A DNA stretch of 64,000 nucleotides from a bacterium (GTDB lineage: Bacteria; SZUA-182; DTGQ01), in contig JBFLZW010000030.1 of the NCBI GenBank assembly GCA_040755755.1, forward strand, positions 1 to 64,000, in the 5' to 3' direction. The notes under the pieces were generated by a model. The model saw only the letters and a program-made list of their open reading frames with translations, ran no database searches and was not told the origin of the DNA. Within the stretch, counting starts at the first letter, position 1. Each line of letters starts with the position of its first letter. Made by a program: the position numbers and the translations under genes. Positions 52,714 through 62,056 of the stretch are shown here, piece after piece.

Positions 52714-53814
52714 TTAGAGGTTCTTGACAAAAGCCTCACAATCATGAACATCCTTGATCTTCTCCAGTTCCCTGAGTAACTGATTACACTGAGAGAAACT
52801 CAATCGATTCACGGCCACGAGCGCAGCGGCGGAAACATCAGGAAACTTATTGAAAATGACCTGCTGGCAAGTTGCCCTGATCTCTTGTTCTGCCTTTTCC
52901 AGCTCTGCCTTTTCCCTTTCCCTTTGCATTTCCAGTTGCTGTAATTTCCCTTCAAATTCCTGGGTCAGTCTTTTAACCACAGGAGCAACCAGAACCTCTT
53001 CATAAATCTTTCTGGCAGGTTCAGGCATAGTATCGACAAACGATTTCATTTTGAGACCTCCTTCATCGAAGAAATGAACCAGCTCAGGCAGGTCTTTAAA
53101 AAGCACCATTGTCTCATAAAATATCCTGCCATACTGTGTCTTATTCCAGATACAATCCAAAAAGCTCTTCAATGCCTCTAATCGGCCCATCGCCTCCTGA
53201 AGGCTGTCTTTGCTCAGCCATAATCTTCTTGCCCAATAGCTCAACAGCATGCTGCTGAATGATCTGTCGAGAACACTCTCCACCTCAGCCTGACACCAGT
53301 TCCGGGAAAGGCTCCCGAAATAGTCTTGATAGAAACCCTCATCGATCGGGTACAGATTGATCGAGGCAAAGCCGATGAAGGTTCGTGGTCCCAGGATATT
53401 GGTAATCTCAAGAAAAGGACAGGGCTTCCTGTCGATCCGGTGGATCGGGGAATCAGAAAGAGAGACGATGAGTGCAATCAGGGCCTTTCTCTTTTGTCCG
53501 GGCTCAAGGACAGCGGCCTCCTGCCTGAGCAGTTGATAGATGTCCTCAACCTCCAGGGAATCTTCCCCCTCGATGATAACCCTGGCATTATGAAAGAGGA
53601 ATCCCCCATCCAGGGTTTCCTGCTTGATGGCCTTGTTCAGGTCTTCCCTCTTCAACGGACCTTCAAACTTCTGGATATCCTTGCCTAATCCGATAACCTT
53701 CTGTTGCCAGAAGGAATCGGTAAAAAGCACATGCCGCAGGAAATCATCCATTGAGCCAAGATCGCTCATGGCTCTCTTGATGAGATAATCAGCATAATGC
53801 CGGTATGCAGGCAT
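52714..53814 (-). CDS. unrecognised protein, tandem duplicate copy 1
   Basis: The 366-residue cytoplasmic protein begins MPAYRHYADYLIKRAMSDLG. It has a mixed alpha/beta N-terminal half, a helical middle, a highly charged coiled coil (about 290-320, QQLEMQREREKAELEKAEQ) and a C-terminal helical motif FPDVSAAALVAVNRLSFSQC, reminiscent of the C-terminal segment of Rpn/PD-(D/E)XK-type transposase-like proteins (DUF4351 region), but no nuclease motif is visible. It is almost identical to the gene at 53852-54934 and differs chiefly by nine extra residues (LEMQREREK) in the coiled coil. Function unknown. Confidence 0.8.
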   Translation of the reverse strand: MPAYRHYADYLIKRAMSDLGSMDDFLRHVLFTDSFWQQKVIGLGKDIQKFEGPLKREDLNKAIKQETLDGGFLFHNARVIIEGEDSLEVEDIYQLLRQEAAVLEPGQKRKALIALIVSLSDSPIHRIDRKPCPFLEITNILGPRTFIGFASINLYPIDEGFYQDYFGSLSRNWCQAEVESVLDRSFSSMLLSYWARRLWLSKDSLQEAMGRLEALKSFLDCIWNKTQYGRIFYETMVLFKDLPELVHFFDEGGLKMKSFVDTMPEPARKIYEEVLVAPVVKRLTQEFEGKLQQLEMQREREKAELEKAEQEIRATCQQVIFNKFPDVSAAALVAVNRLSFSQCNQLLRELEKIKDVHDCEAFVKNL

Positions 53815-53851
53815 GAAGCTTGCTCCTTGTCGCTTCCTGTGAGCATATTAT

Positions 53852-54934
53852 TTATTCACCTCCGAGGTTTTTGACAAAAGCCTCACAATCATGAACATCC
53901 TTGATCTTCTCCAATTTCCTGAGCAACTGATTACACTGAGAGAAACTCAATCGATTCACGGCCACGAGCGCAGCGGCGGAAACATCAGGAAACTTATTGA
54001 AAATGACCTGCTGGCAAGTTGCCCTGATCTCTTGTTCTGCCTTTTCCAACTCCGCCTGTTGTAATTTCCCTTCAAATTCCTGTGTCAGTCTTTTAACCAC
54101 AGGAGCAACCAGAACCTCTTCATAAATCTTTCTGGCAGGTTCAGGCATAGTATCGACAAACGATTTCATTTTGAGACCTCCTTCATCGAAGAAATGAACC
54201 AGCTCAGGCAGGTCTTTAAAAAGCACCATTGTCTCATAAAATATCCTGCCATACTGTGTCTTATTCCAGATACAATCCAAAAAGCTCTTCAATGCCTCTA
54301 ATCGGCCCATCGCCTCCTGAAGGCTGTCTTTGCTCAGCCATAATCTTCTTGCCCAATAGCTCAACAGCATGCTGCTGAATGATCTGTCGAGAACACTCTC
54401 CACCTCAGCCTGACACCAGTTCCGGGAAAGGCTCCCGAAATAGTCTTGATAGAAACCCTCATCGATCGGGTACAGATTGATCGAGGCAAAGCCGATGAAG
54501 GTTCGTGGTCCCAGGATATTGGTAATCTCAAGAAAAGGACAGGGCTTCCTGTCGATCCGGTGGATCGGGGAATCAGAAAGAGAGACGATGAGTGCAATCA
54601 GGGCCTTTCTCTTTTGTCCGGGCTCAAGGACAGCGGCCTCCTGCCTGAGCAGTTGATAGATGTCCTCAACCTCCAGGGAATCTTCCCCCTCGATGATAAC
54701 CCTGGCATTATGAAAGAGGAATCCCCCATCCAGGGTTTCCTGCTTGATGGCCTTGTTCAGGTCTTCCCTCTTCAACGGACCTTCAAACTTCTGGATATCC
54801 TTGCCTAATCCGATAACCTTCTGTTGCCAGAAGGAATCGGTAAAAAGCACATGCCGCAGGAAATCATCCATTGAGCCAAGATCGCTCATGGCTCTCTTGA
54901 TGAGATAATCAGCATAATGCCGGTATGCAGGCAT
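53852..54934 (-). CDS. unrecognised protein, tandem duplicate copy 2
   Basis: The 360-residue protein matches copy 1 residue for residue over nearly its whole length; even silent positions are the same across most of the 1.1 kb, so the duplication is very recent. It lacks 27 bases of the coiled coil (QQAELEKAEQ here) and has Lys for Glu in LLRKLEKIKD. It ends KNLGGE rather than KNL because the DNA diverges at the 3' end. The unit spacing is 1,120 bases at the start and 1,147 at the end. This copy has the longer upstream region and probably the original promoter. Confidence 0.82.
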   Translation of the reverse strand: MPAYRHYADYLIKRAMSDLGSMDDFLRHVLFTDSFWQQKVIGLGKDIQKFEGPLKREDLNKAIKQETLDGGFLFHNARVIIEGEDSLEVEDIYQLLRQEAAVLEPGQKRKALIALIVSLSDSPIHRIDRKPCPFLEITNILGPRTFIGFASINLYPIDEGFYQDYFGSLSRNWCQAEVESVLDRSFSSMLLSYWARRLWLSKDSLQEAMGRLEALKSFLDCIWNKTQYGRIFYETMVLFKDLPELVHFFDEGGLKMKSFVDTMPEPARKIYEEVLVAPVVKRLTQEFEGKLQQAELEKAEQEIRATCQQVIFNKFPDVSAAALVAVNRLSFSQCNQLLRKLEKIKDVHDCEAFVKNLGGE

Positions 54935-55417
54935 GAAGCTTGCTCCCTTGTTGTCTCGTATCTGTTGCTTTCTCTAAGATTGCTCTGTAATTTAATTGTA
55001 CCTGATAAGCCTCTGTTAGACAATAGAAAATAAAAAAATGAACTTTCTTCCGAAAATTTTGGGGGGCAGGTCTCGAATTAATGTAATTCAATATCTGGCC
55101 CCTGCTATTTCTATGGCTCTGCCAAAAAAGGAGGCTACCACTGTTCTTTATAGATATTAGCATTATAACTATAATTATTAGTATATTCAAATAAAATGAC
55201 ATCAGTTCATGCGGCTACACTTCTGCGCAACGAGCGGATAATTTCGAAACCTTCCCTCTGTGCCTTTATGTCTGGTCTGCGGTTCACTGCTTACCTGCCG
55301 CCACCAGGATGACTGGCCGGTAAAAGTTAATATTCCGGGTTACATTTCTCCTTATTTTGGTGTACAATGGGGATTCTCCATGTACTATTCGAGGAAAGAA
55401 ATCAGCCGGAGGTAATC
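54935..55417. other. 480-base divergent intergenic region
   Basis: It holds the promoter side of the duplicated gene pair and of parE. A REP-like palindrome lies at 55062-55103. No gene is seen. Confidence 0.45.
55062..55103. repeat. REP-like imperfect palindrome
   Basis: GGGGCAGGTCTCGAATTA faces TAATTCAATATCTGGCCCC across ATG. The GGGGCAGGTCT...CTGGCCCC form resembles palindromes mobilised by REP-associated tyrosine transposases in other bacteria, but none of those genes is nearby. Confidence 0.45.
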
Positions 55418-57220
55418 ATGCTCGAAACAGACACCAGGTATGACGAGAGTAAAATCAAGACACTCTCGTCATTGGAACACATCCGACTTCGCTATGGGAT
55501 GTATATTGGCCGACTGGGAGACGGCTCGGACCACGATGATGGCATCTATATCCTGATGAAAGAGGTAATTGACAACGCCGTAGACGAGTATGTCATGGGC
55601 TATGGGAAAAAGATTATTATCCGGATCGGGGATGATAACCTGGTCAGCGTGCGCGATTTTGGCCGCGGGATCCCGCTGGGGAAAGTAATTGATTGTGTTT
55701 CCCGGATCAATACGGGGGCCAAATATGATCAGGACGTATTTCGATTCTCCGTGGGGCTGAATGGAGTAGGCTGTAAAGCGGTCAATGCCCTGTCGGAGCA
55801 TTTTCTGGTTCAGTCGTTCAGGGATGGCCAGTGCCGCACAGCTCACTTTACCCAGGGCGTTTTGCAGCAGGACCAGACCCTGAATATCAATGAGCCCAAT
55901 GGAACCTATATCGAATTCAGGCCGGACCGGTCCATTTTCCCGGCCTATCAATTTAAACAGCACCTGGTCGAGAAGCGTCTGTGGCATTATGCCTATCTGA
56001 ATACCGGCCTGGTGCTTCACTATAACGACAAGCCCATTGTTTCAAAACGAGGGCTGTTCGACCTGCTTCAGGACGAGCTTCAAGAAGCGGCCCTGTACCC
56101 GATCATCCATTATGCATCGGAGCGGCTGGAATTTTCCTTCACCCATACCGACAGCTACGGAGACACCTATTATTCCTTTGTCAACGGGCAATATACTACC
56201 GATGGCGGCACCCATCAGTCCGCATTCCGGGAAGGTGCCCTGAAAGGGATCAATGACTATGCGGGAAAATCCTTCAATGCGGCTGATGTGCGCGACGGCA
56301 TGGTCGGGGCCATTGCCATCCGGATCGATGAGCCGATTTTTGAATCGCAAACCAAGAACAAGCTCGGCAACACCGATATCCGCAGTTGGATTGTCGGCGA
56401 GGTGAAGGACCAGGTTTCGGATTTCCTGCACAAAAATGCGGACATTGCCGATGCCGTGCTGAAAAAAATTGCCGCCAACGAGAAAGTCCGCCTGGAACTC
56501 CAGGGAGTGAAGAAGGAAGCACGGGAGCTGGCAAAAAAAACCTCGATCAAAGTGCCCAATTTCAGGGATTGCAAACGGCACCGGGGGGACAGTTCCCCTG
56601 AAGGGGAAAAGTCCATGATTTTTATCACCGAAGGACAATCCGCAGCAGGATCCATGATCACCTGCCGGGATGTCATGACCCAGGCTGTCTTTTCGCTGAA
56701 AGGAAAACCCTTAAACTGCTGCGATGAAGGCCTGAGCAGGGTCTATAAGAATGAAGAGCTCTACAATATCATGAAAGCCCTGGGCATCGAAGAATCCATT
56801 GACGGGCTGCGGTTTCAAAAGATCGTCCTGGCCACTGATTCCGATGTCGATGGCCTGCACATCCGCAACCTGCTCCTGACCTATTTCCTGAAATTCTTCG
56901 AGCCCCTGGTCCTGAAGCGGCATGTTTTTATCCTGGAGACCCCGCTCTTTCGGGTGAGAGACCAAAAACGCACCCTGTATTGTTACAGCGAGCGGGAGAA
57001 AGAGGCGGCAGTGAAAAAACTCGGTCCCAAGGCGGAAATCACCAGGTTCAAAGGGCTTGGAGAGATCTCGCCCAAAGAATTCGGTCAGTTCATCGGACCG
57101 GATATCCGCCTGATTGAAGTGATCGTGGATGAATTGAAAAAGGTGCCGGAGATTCTCCAGTTCTACATGGGCAAGAATACTCCGGAGAGAAAAGAATACA
57201 TCATGGAAAATCTGGTTTAA
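55418..57220 (+). CDS. parE: DNA topoisomerase IV subunit B
   Basis: From the ATG at 55418 (GGAGGT upstream) the 600-residue protein has a GHKL ATPase domain (MKEVIDNAVDEYVMG, RDFGRGIP, NTGAKYDQDVFRFSVGLNGVG), a transducer with the QTKNKLG loop and a TOPRIM domain with ITEGQSAAGS and DSDVDGLHIRNLLL. The EGQSAAGS form and 'RDVMTQAVFSLKGKPLN' resemble the ParE branch common in Bacteroidetes and spirochaetes rather than GyrB (EGDSAGG). Together with ParC it decatenates chromosomes. It starts a four-gene operon. Confidence 0.93.
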   Translation: MLETDTRYDESKIKTLSSLEHIRLRYGMYIGRLGDGSDHDDGIYILMKEVIDNAVDEYVMGYGKKIIIRIGDDNLVSVRDFGRGIPLGKVIDCVSRINTGAKYDQDVFRFSVGLNGVGCKAVNALSEHFLVQSFRDGQCRTAHFTQGVLQQDQTLNINEPNGTYIEFRPDRSIFPAYQFKQHLVEKRLWHYAYLNTGLVLHYNDKPIVSKRGLFDLLQDELQEAALYPIIHYASERLEFSFTHTDSYGDTYYSFVNGQYTTDGGTHQSAFREGALKGINDYAGKSFNAADVRDGMVGAIAIRIDEPIFESQTKNKLGNTDIRSWIVGEVKDQVSDFLHKNADIADAVLKKIAANEKVRLELQGVKKEARELAKKTSIKVPNFRDCKRHRGDSSPEGEKSMIFITEGQSAAGSMITCRDVMTQAVFSLKGKPLNCCDEGLSRVYKNEELYNIMKALGIEESIDGLRFQKIVLATDSDVDGLHIRNLLLTYFLKFFEPLVLKRHVFILETPLFRVRDQKRTLYCYSEREKEAAVKKLGPKAEITRFKGLGEISPKEFGQFIGPDIRLIEVIVDELKKVPEILQFYMGKNTPERKEYIMENLV

Positions 57221-57249
57221 CGCTGGTTTTTTGATGAGAGAGGATACCC

Positions 57250-59166
57250 ATGAGTTTGAAGAGTTTGATGGGGCAGAATTTTATCGAATATGCCTCATAT
57301 GTTATCAAGGACCGGGCCATACCGGAAATCGAAGACGGGCTAAAACCGGTCCAGCGCCGTATCCTGCATTCTCTCTTTGAGATGGATGACGGCAAATTCA
57401 ACAAAGTTGCCAACGTGGTCGGACACTGCATGAAGTACCACCCGCACGGTGATGCTTCGATCTACGATGCCCTGGTCAATCTGGCAAACAAGGAATATTT
57501 TATCGAGAAGCAGGGTAACTTTGGCAATATCTATACCGGCGATGCAGCCTCGGCAGCCCGTTATATTGAGTGCCGGCTGTCTGCACTGGCCAAAGAGACC
57601 CTTTTCAACAAGGACATCACCGAATATGTGGATTCCTACGATGGCCGAAACCGTGAGCCGGTATTTTTACCCTGTAAACTTCCTGCGCTCCTGCTGATGG
57701 GAGCCGAAGGGATTGCCGTGGGTATGGCCACCAGAGTCATCCCCCACAATTTTGTCGAGCTTCTCGAAGGGCAGATCAGGATTTTGAAAAACCAGGAAGT
57801 GGAGATCTATCCGGACTTCCTCCAGGGTGGGATCATGGATGCCGCCGAGTATAACCAGGGGAATGGCAAGGTCAGGGTCAGGGCGGCCATTGACATCCGC
57901 GGGCCGAAGTCTCTGGTTATCCGGGAAATCCCCTTTGGAACAACCACCGAATCCCTGATCAGCTCGATTGAAAATGCGGCCAAAAGAGGAAAGATCAAGA
58001 TCGTCCAGGTCAATGACTTTACCGCCGAACAGGTGGAAATCGAGGTTATCCCGGCCAAGGGAATCAGTGCGGAAGAGCTTTTGCCTGCCCTTTACGCCTT
58101 TACGGACTGCGAAGTCTCGATCTCGACCAACCTGATCGCCATCCAGGATAACAAGCCCCGGCAGCTTACGGTCAATGAGGTGCTGCATCACAATACCCTG
58201 CTCCTTCGTGATTATCTGGAGCGGGAGCTGCGGATCAACCTGCACCACCAGCAGGAAAAGTGGCATGAGAAGACGCTGATCCAGATATTTATCGAAAACC
58301 GCATCTATAAGGATATCGAAGAGAAAAAGAGTTACGATGAAGTGCAGCAGGCTGTTTTGCAGGGGGTGAACCGCTTTCGCCATCTGCTGCAGCGTGATGT
58401 AACCATGGAAGATGTCGAGCTTCTGCTCCAGATTCAGATCAAGCGGATCTCCCGGTTCGATCTTGACAAGAACCTTAAGGAAATCCAGGAGATTCAAAAG
58501 AATATCCAGCAAATTCAAAAAGATCTGGATGATTTGACCGGTTACGCCATCCGCTATATCCAGAAACTTTTGAAAAAGTACGGCCATCTCTACCCCCGGA
58601 GAACCAGGATCCAGACCTTCGGAAGCATTGACGCCAAAAAGGTCGCCCTGGCCAATGTCAAAGTACGGTATGACGAGGAGAAGGGGTATCTGGGAACGGA
58701 AGTAAAAGAGGGCAGGATCATCACGGTCAGTGACTATGACCGTATCCTGTGTATTCAGCGCAACGGCACCTATATCGTGACCGCGATTCCCAAGAAAAAA
58801 TTTATCGGTGCTGACCTGCTCTATGTAGACAAATTCGATAAGGATGTCCTGTTCAATCTCATCTACTGCGATCCTGATTCAGGACTGTCCTATTGTAAAA
58901 GGTTTCGGATTGAAAAATTTATCCTGGATAAAGAATACCCGCTCTTTAAGGCCGGAGGCAAGGTTCAGGCATTTGCTGCTGGCGAGCAGTTTCGGGTGAA
59001 AGTAAAATACCGTCCGCAATCGCGGATGAAAATAACCTCCGAAGTACTGGATTTTGGAGGCCAGTTAGTCAAGGGAGTGACCAGTGTGGGAAACCGGGTA
59101 TCGACTAAAGAAATTGCTCACATCAGTCTGGTGGTTGAAAAGTTTGTCCAGGAAACAATAGTGTAA
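57250..59166 (+). CDS. parC: DNA topoisomerase IV subunit A
   Basis: The 638-residue protein has the breakage-reunion domain: MGQNFIEYASYVIKDRAIPE, DGLKPVQRRILHSLFEM, the HPHGDASIYDALVNLA helix, and the catalytic Tyr105 in SAARYIECRL. The GAEGIAVGMAT and tower/coiled-coil parts follow, with a short C-terminal region (about 500-638) that lacks the six-bladed GyrA pinwheel. It is therefore ParC-like, matching its ParE partner 29 bases upstream. Confidence 0.94.
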   Translation: MSLKSLMGQNFIEYASYVIKDRAIPEIEDGLKPVQRRILHSLFEMDDGKFNKVANVVGHCMKYHPHGDASIYDALVNLANKEYFIEKQGNFGNIYTGDAASAARYIECRLSALAKETLFNKDITEYVDSYDGRNREPVFLPCKLPALLLMGAEGIAVGMATRVIPHNFVELLEGQIRILKNQEVEIYPDFLQGGIMDAAEYNQGNGKVRVRAAIDIRGPKSLVIREIPFGTTTESLISSIENAAKRGKIKIVQVNDFTAEQVEIEVIPAKGISAEELLPALYAFTDCEVSISTNLIAIQDNKPRQLTVNEVLHHNTLLLRDYLERELRINLHHQQEKWHEKTLIQIFIENRIYKDIEEKKSYDEVQQAVLQGVNRFRHLLQRDVTMEDVELLLQIQIKRISRFDLDKNLKEIQEIQKNIQQIQKDLDDLTGYAIRYIQKLLKKYGHLYPRRTRIQTFGSIDAKKVALANVKVRYDEEKGYLGTEVKEGRIITVSDYDRILCIQRNGTYIVTAIPKKKFIGADLLYVDKFDKDVLFNLIYCDPDSGLSYCKRFRIEKFILDKEYPLFKAGGKVQAFAAGEQFRVKVKYRPQSRMKITSEVLDFGGQLVKGVTSVGNRVSTKEIAHISLVVEKFVQETIV

Positions 59167-59184
59167 AAAGGAGGGATAGAGGAC

Positions 59185-60489
59185 TTGGGACTGCTAAAAC
59201 TTTTTTCCGGCAAAAAACCTGAAGAGTATGAGCAAAAAGGGGATGCGCTGTTTGCGGCGAAAGAATATGGAGCTGCCAAGATAGAGTATGAGGCTGCTTT
59301 GGACAGGCTGGAGAAGGTATGCCCGGACAACGAGGACCTCAAATCCAGGCTCGGCCAAAAGCTCATCCAGGCCAAAGACAGTCTGGCCCGGATGCATCAG
59401 CAGACAGGACAGGAGCTTTTGGACTCCGACAATTTCGAGCAGGCTGAGGAAAAGCTTCGCCTGGCTCTGGAACTGGCCGAGGATCCCGAGCTGGTGGTTG
59501 AGATCGAAGGGCAGTTGCGGGAAATTGAAAACCGCATGACTGAAGAGATCGATGATTTTCCTCACCTTGACCTGAGCAAAGGGGATGTTGAAGATCCGGA
59601 TTATCAGGAGCGGGTGGATGAGTATTTCACTATCCTGTGCGGCTCATTGCCCGAAAAAATGGCTGAGGCTTACCAGGGCTATGGAGATGACTTTAAGATA
59701 GGCTATGTAGCCTTGAATCATGGAGATTTCGACCTTGCGCTGGCCAGGCTTGAGCAGGCCATGCAGGACAACCCCTATCCCAGCTTTATCCCCCTGGAGA
59801 TGGCCAAGGTGCATCTCAACCTCAATCAATATGAGGTTTCGATTCCGCTGCTGGAGAGCCTTTTGAAAGCTCATCCTGATCTTATGCAGGGGTATCAGCT
59901 CCTCTGCGAGGCACATTGGGGAATGGGAAATTTTGACCTGGCACAGAAGACGCTTTCCTCCCTCCCCGATGAACTGGCCGATTCATTGCCCGCTCACCTG
60001 CTGCGCGGAGAAACACTGTTTCGGGCCGGGCAATATAAGGAGGCGGAATCTTTCTACCTCGAGTGCATGGAATCCTTCGGCTGGGATGAAAATCTTGCCC
60101 GTGCTTTAGCCATAACCTATGAAGTGCTGGGAGAAAAGGAAAAAGCCCGCAATCTGTTTGGCGAAATCATGGATGAATGCCGCGGCTGCGGCTTCCGGAT
60201 CGACCCGTTCATCAAGCAAAAATTTGCAGACCTCTGGCTTGAGTCCGGAGGAGAGTGCACGACCAAGATCCTGGAATTGTACCTTTCCCTGGTTCACGAA
60301 GATCCCGACAACAGGGTTCATTACTACCGGAAGATCAGCCAGATTTATTCAGCCCAGGGGAATGAAAAGGAAGCCCGGCGCTATCAGTTGTTTGCCAAAA
60401 AGCTCCAGGCCGAGAAGCAGGAGGAGGCATCATCCGATGCTGAGTCCGATCCGCAGATCAATTTCGAAAGCTGTGAGGGTGAAGAATAA
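59185..60489 (+). CDS. cytoplasmic TPR protein
   Basis: The 434-residue protein starts at TTG (59185) behind GGAGGGATAGAGG and begins GLLKLFSGKKPEEYEQKGDA. The N-terminal 110 residues are helical repeats (ALFAAKEYGAAKIEYEAALDR); a linker to about 165 is acidic; residues 170-410 contain further TPR units (ALARLEQAMQDNPYPSFIPL, LLRGETLFRAGQYKEAESFY). The C-terminus is acidic. No signal peptide is present. It is wedged between parC and the formyltransferase-like gene (18-base and 0-base gaps), so it belongs to that operon; its partner is unknown. Confidence 0.85.
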   Translation: MGLLKLFSGKKPEEYEQKGDALFAAKEYGAAKIEYEAALDRLEKVCPDNEDLKSRLGQKLIQAKDSLARMHQQTGQELLDSDNFEQAEEKLRLALELAEDPELVVEIEGQLREIENRMTEEIDDFPHLDLSKGDVEDPDYQERVDEYFTILCGSLPEKMAEAYQGYGDDFKIGYVALNHGDFDLALARLEQAMQDNPYPSFIPLEMAKVHLNLNQYEVSIPLLESLLKAHPDLMQGYQLLCEAHWGMGNFDLAQKTLSSLPDELADSLPAHLLRGETLFRAGQYKEAESFYLECMESFGWDENLARALAITYEVLGEKEKARNLFGEIMDECRGCGFRIDPFIKQKFADLWLESGGECTTKILELYLSLVHEDPDNRVHYYRKISQIYSAQGNEKEARRYQLFAKKLQAEKQEEASSDAESDPQINFESCEGEE

Positions 60490-61281
60490 ATGCCTGGGTT
60501 GAAGCTGAAACCGCTGCATGATCCCTCCGTGGGTGTGCTCAGAGTGGTCGGCCTGATGTCCGGAACCGGCTCCAATCTGCAAAAGATCATCGAATGGGGA
60601 GAATCGCTCAAAAGTGAGAGGGGGCAGGCTGTGTACCAGGTGGTGGCTATTTTCACTGACACCGCTGGCAGCAGGGCGGGTGAAATCGGAAAATGCCATG
60701 ACATCCCGGTGGTAATCCGGGACCTTGAGGGATTTTATGCTCACCGGGGAAGGCCCCGAAGCGATTTACAGCTCAGGGAGGAATTTGACCGCGAGACGGT
60801 CAAAGCACTCTCCCCCTTTGAAGCCAGGGCGGCCGTCTATGCCGGGTATATGAGTATCGCCACCCGGCCGCTGACAGAAGCATACCTTGGAGTGAATGTC
60901 CATCCTGCTGACCTGTCAATCGAGGTTGGCGGAAGGCGCAGGTTTACCGGCAGCCAGGCGGTGAGAGATGCAATCCTGGCCGGTGAGCCTTTCCTGCGCT
61001 CGACTACCCATATCGTTGAACCTACCGTTGACGGCGGGCGAATCCTCATGATCTCTCCTCCCCTGCCGGTCAGAGCGGAGGGGGGCTGTGATCCCAGGAG
61101 CCCGGAACTGATCCGGAAGGTGGCGCACGATTATCAGGAGCGCCTGAAAAAGGCCGGCGACTGGGTCATCTTCCCAAGGACCTTGCAGTATATCGCCGAA
61201 GGAAGATACGCCCAGGATGAAGAAGGGCAACTTTTCTTCGACGGCCAGCCGATACCGCGAGGGGTGAGGCTCGAGAAGTAA
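60490..61281 (+). CDS. PurN-like formyltransferase
   Basis: The 263-residue protein shows the formyltransferase fold: VVGLMSGTGSNLQKIIEWG (phosphate loop), AAVYAGYMSIATRPL, the catalytic Asn-His in VNVHPADLS, and TTHIVEPTVDGGRILMISPP with the catalytic Asp. Classical PurN makes formylglycinamide ribotide in purine synthesis. Here the substrate loop (EVGGRRRFTGSQAVRDAI) and the inserted AHRGRPRSDLQLREEF differ, and the gene is not beside other pur genes, so the substrate may differ. It starts directly at the TPR stop codon (TAAATG). Confidence 0.8.
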   Translation: MPGLKLKPLHDPSVGVLRVVGLMSGTGSNLQKIIEWGESLKSERGQAVYQVVAIFTDTAGSRAGEIGKCHDIPVVIRDLEGFYAHRGRPRSDLQLREEFDRETVKALSPFEARAAVYAGYMSIATRPLTEAYLGVNVHPADLSIEVGGRRRFTGSQAVRDAILAGEPFLRSTTHIVEPTVDGGRILMISPPLPVRAEGGCDPRSPELIRKVAHDYQERLKKAGDWVIFPRTLQYIAEGRYAQDEEGQLFFDGQPIPRGVRLEK

Positions 61282-61584
61282 GGCATGATTGCCTGACAGG
61301 ATAGGCGTATGACGTTCTGAAAGGGCGGCATTATTCTTCAGTCAGGTCGCATTGGCACCTGATATGTCCTACTCACACCGTTTCTTAATTCATAAACCTT
61401 ATTTCGTGCTCTGCCTCAAGTCTGCAATACACTACCTGCAATTAAATTTCCAAAATACCTTTTGACTATCTATACAATGGGTATTATTATTGTTATATAC
61501 TTATCATTTTAGAAATATGGGGAAATGTAAATTTGAAAGGCATCAAAACACAATTGCTTGAAATTTTAAGGAGAGAAATAAACA
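61282..61584. other. 300-base intergenic region upstream of hicB
   Basis: The last 120 bases are AT-rich and probably contain the hicBA promoter. No gene is seen. Confidence 0.4.
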
Positions 61585-61776
61585 ATGAAAATCAAAATGA
61601 CTATGATTTATTGGAAGGAGGGGGAATTTTGGCTTGGGAAACTTCTGGAACATCCAGAAATCATGACTCAGGGAGAAACATTGGAAGAATTAGAAGAAAA
61701 TATTAAAGATGCCTATATAACGATGGCCTTGGATGATGTACCAGAAGAATATGAAACGAAAGAAATAAGTATATGA
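61585..61776 (+). CDS. hicB: HicB-family antitoxin
   Basis: The 63-residue acidic protein reads MKIKMTMIYWKEGEFWLGKL, continues LEHPEIMTQGETLEELEENI and ends with a partial helix, matching HicB/UPF0150 antitoxins that bind and neutralise HicA. It lacks the C-terminal DNA-binding domain found in longer HicB proteins. ATG 61585 has AAGGAGAG upstream. The stop overlaps the start of hicA (ATGA). Confidence 0.85.
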   Translation: MKIKMTMIYWKEGEFWLGKLLEHPEIMTQGETLEELEENIKDAYITMALDDVPEEYETKEISI

Positions 61777-61934
61777 ATCAAAGGGGATTAGTTCGTAAGC
61801 TATTGAAAGACGGATGTATTCTTTTAAGGCATGGATCAAGGCATGATATGAGCTTCTACTTACAAAAAGAAGAGCTTGGAAGTTTGAGGTCACAAATTGT
61901 GACCTCAAAGGTGGCTGAAAGGGATATAATATAG
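61773..61934 (+). pseudogene. hicA: HicA toxin start fused to an ORF6N fragment
   Basis: The 53-codon frame begins MNQRGLVRKLLKDGCILLRH, then GSRHD, the N-terminal half of HicA mRNA interferase with the catalytic His in the LLRHGSRHD area. After about residue 25 normal HicA sequence (Y-x-P-x(n)-PRH) is absent; instead SFYLQKEELGSLRSQIVTSK follows, which aligns with the ORF6N domain (compare FRLTKEEMENWRSQIVIS in the gene at 62057). The toxin is thus probably dead and chimeric. The junction lies near 61848, and a perfect 27-base hairpin encodes LRSQIVTS. Confidence 0.7.
61883..61909. repeat. 27-bp hairpin, copy 1
   Basis: TTTGAGGTCACAA-A-TTGTGACCTCAAA has perfect 13-bp arms around one central base. 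It lies inside the HicA/ORF6N chimera. Confidence 0.9.
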
Positions 61935-62056
61935 AGCGTACCTAGGGAAGGTGGTCTCCACTCTTGGTGGTATAATCCAGTATTGAACACAAGGTCTGCC
62001 ATTTCCAGGCATACTGAAATAATAGATACTCTGGTAAATAAAAAGGGAAAAGGGTA

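Noticed and set aside
52714-54934. Rpn-type recombination-promoting nuclease for the duplicated genes
   Set aside because: The C-terminal helix is reminiscent of that group, but no PD-(D/E)XK motif is visible, so no function was assigned.
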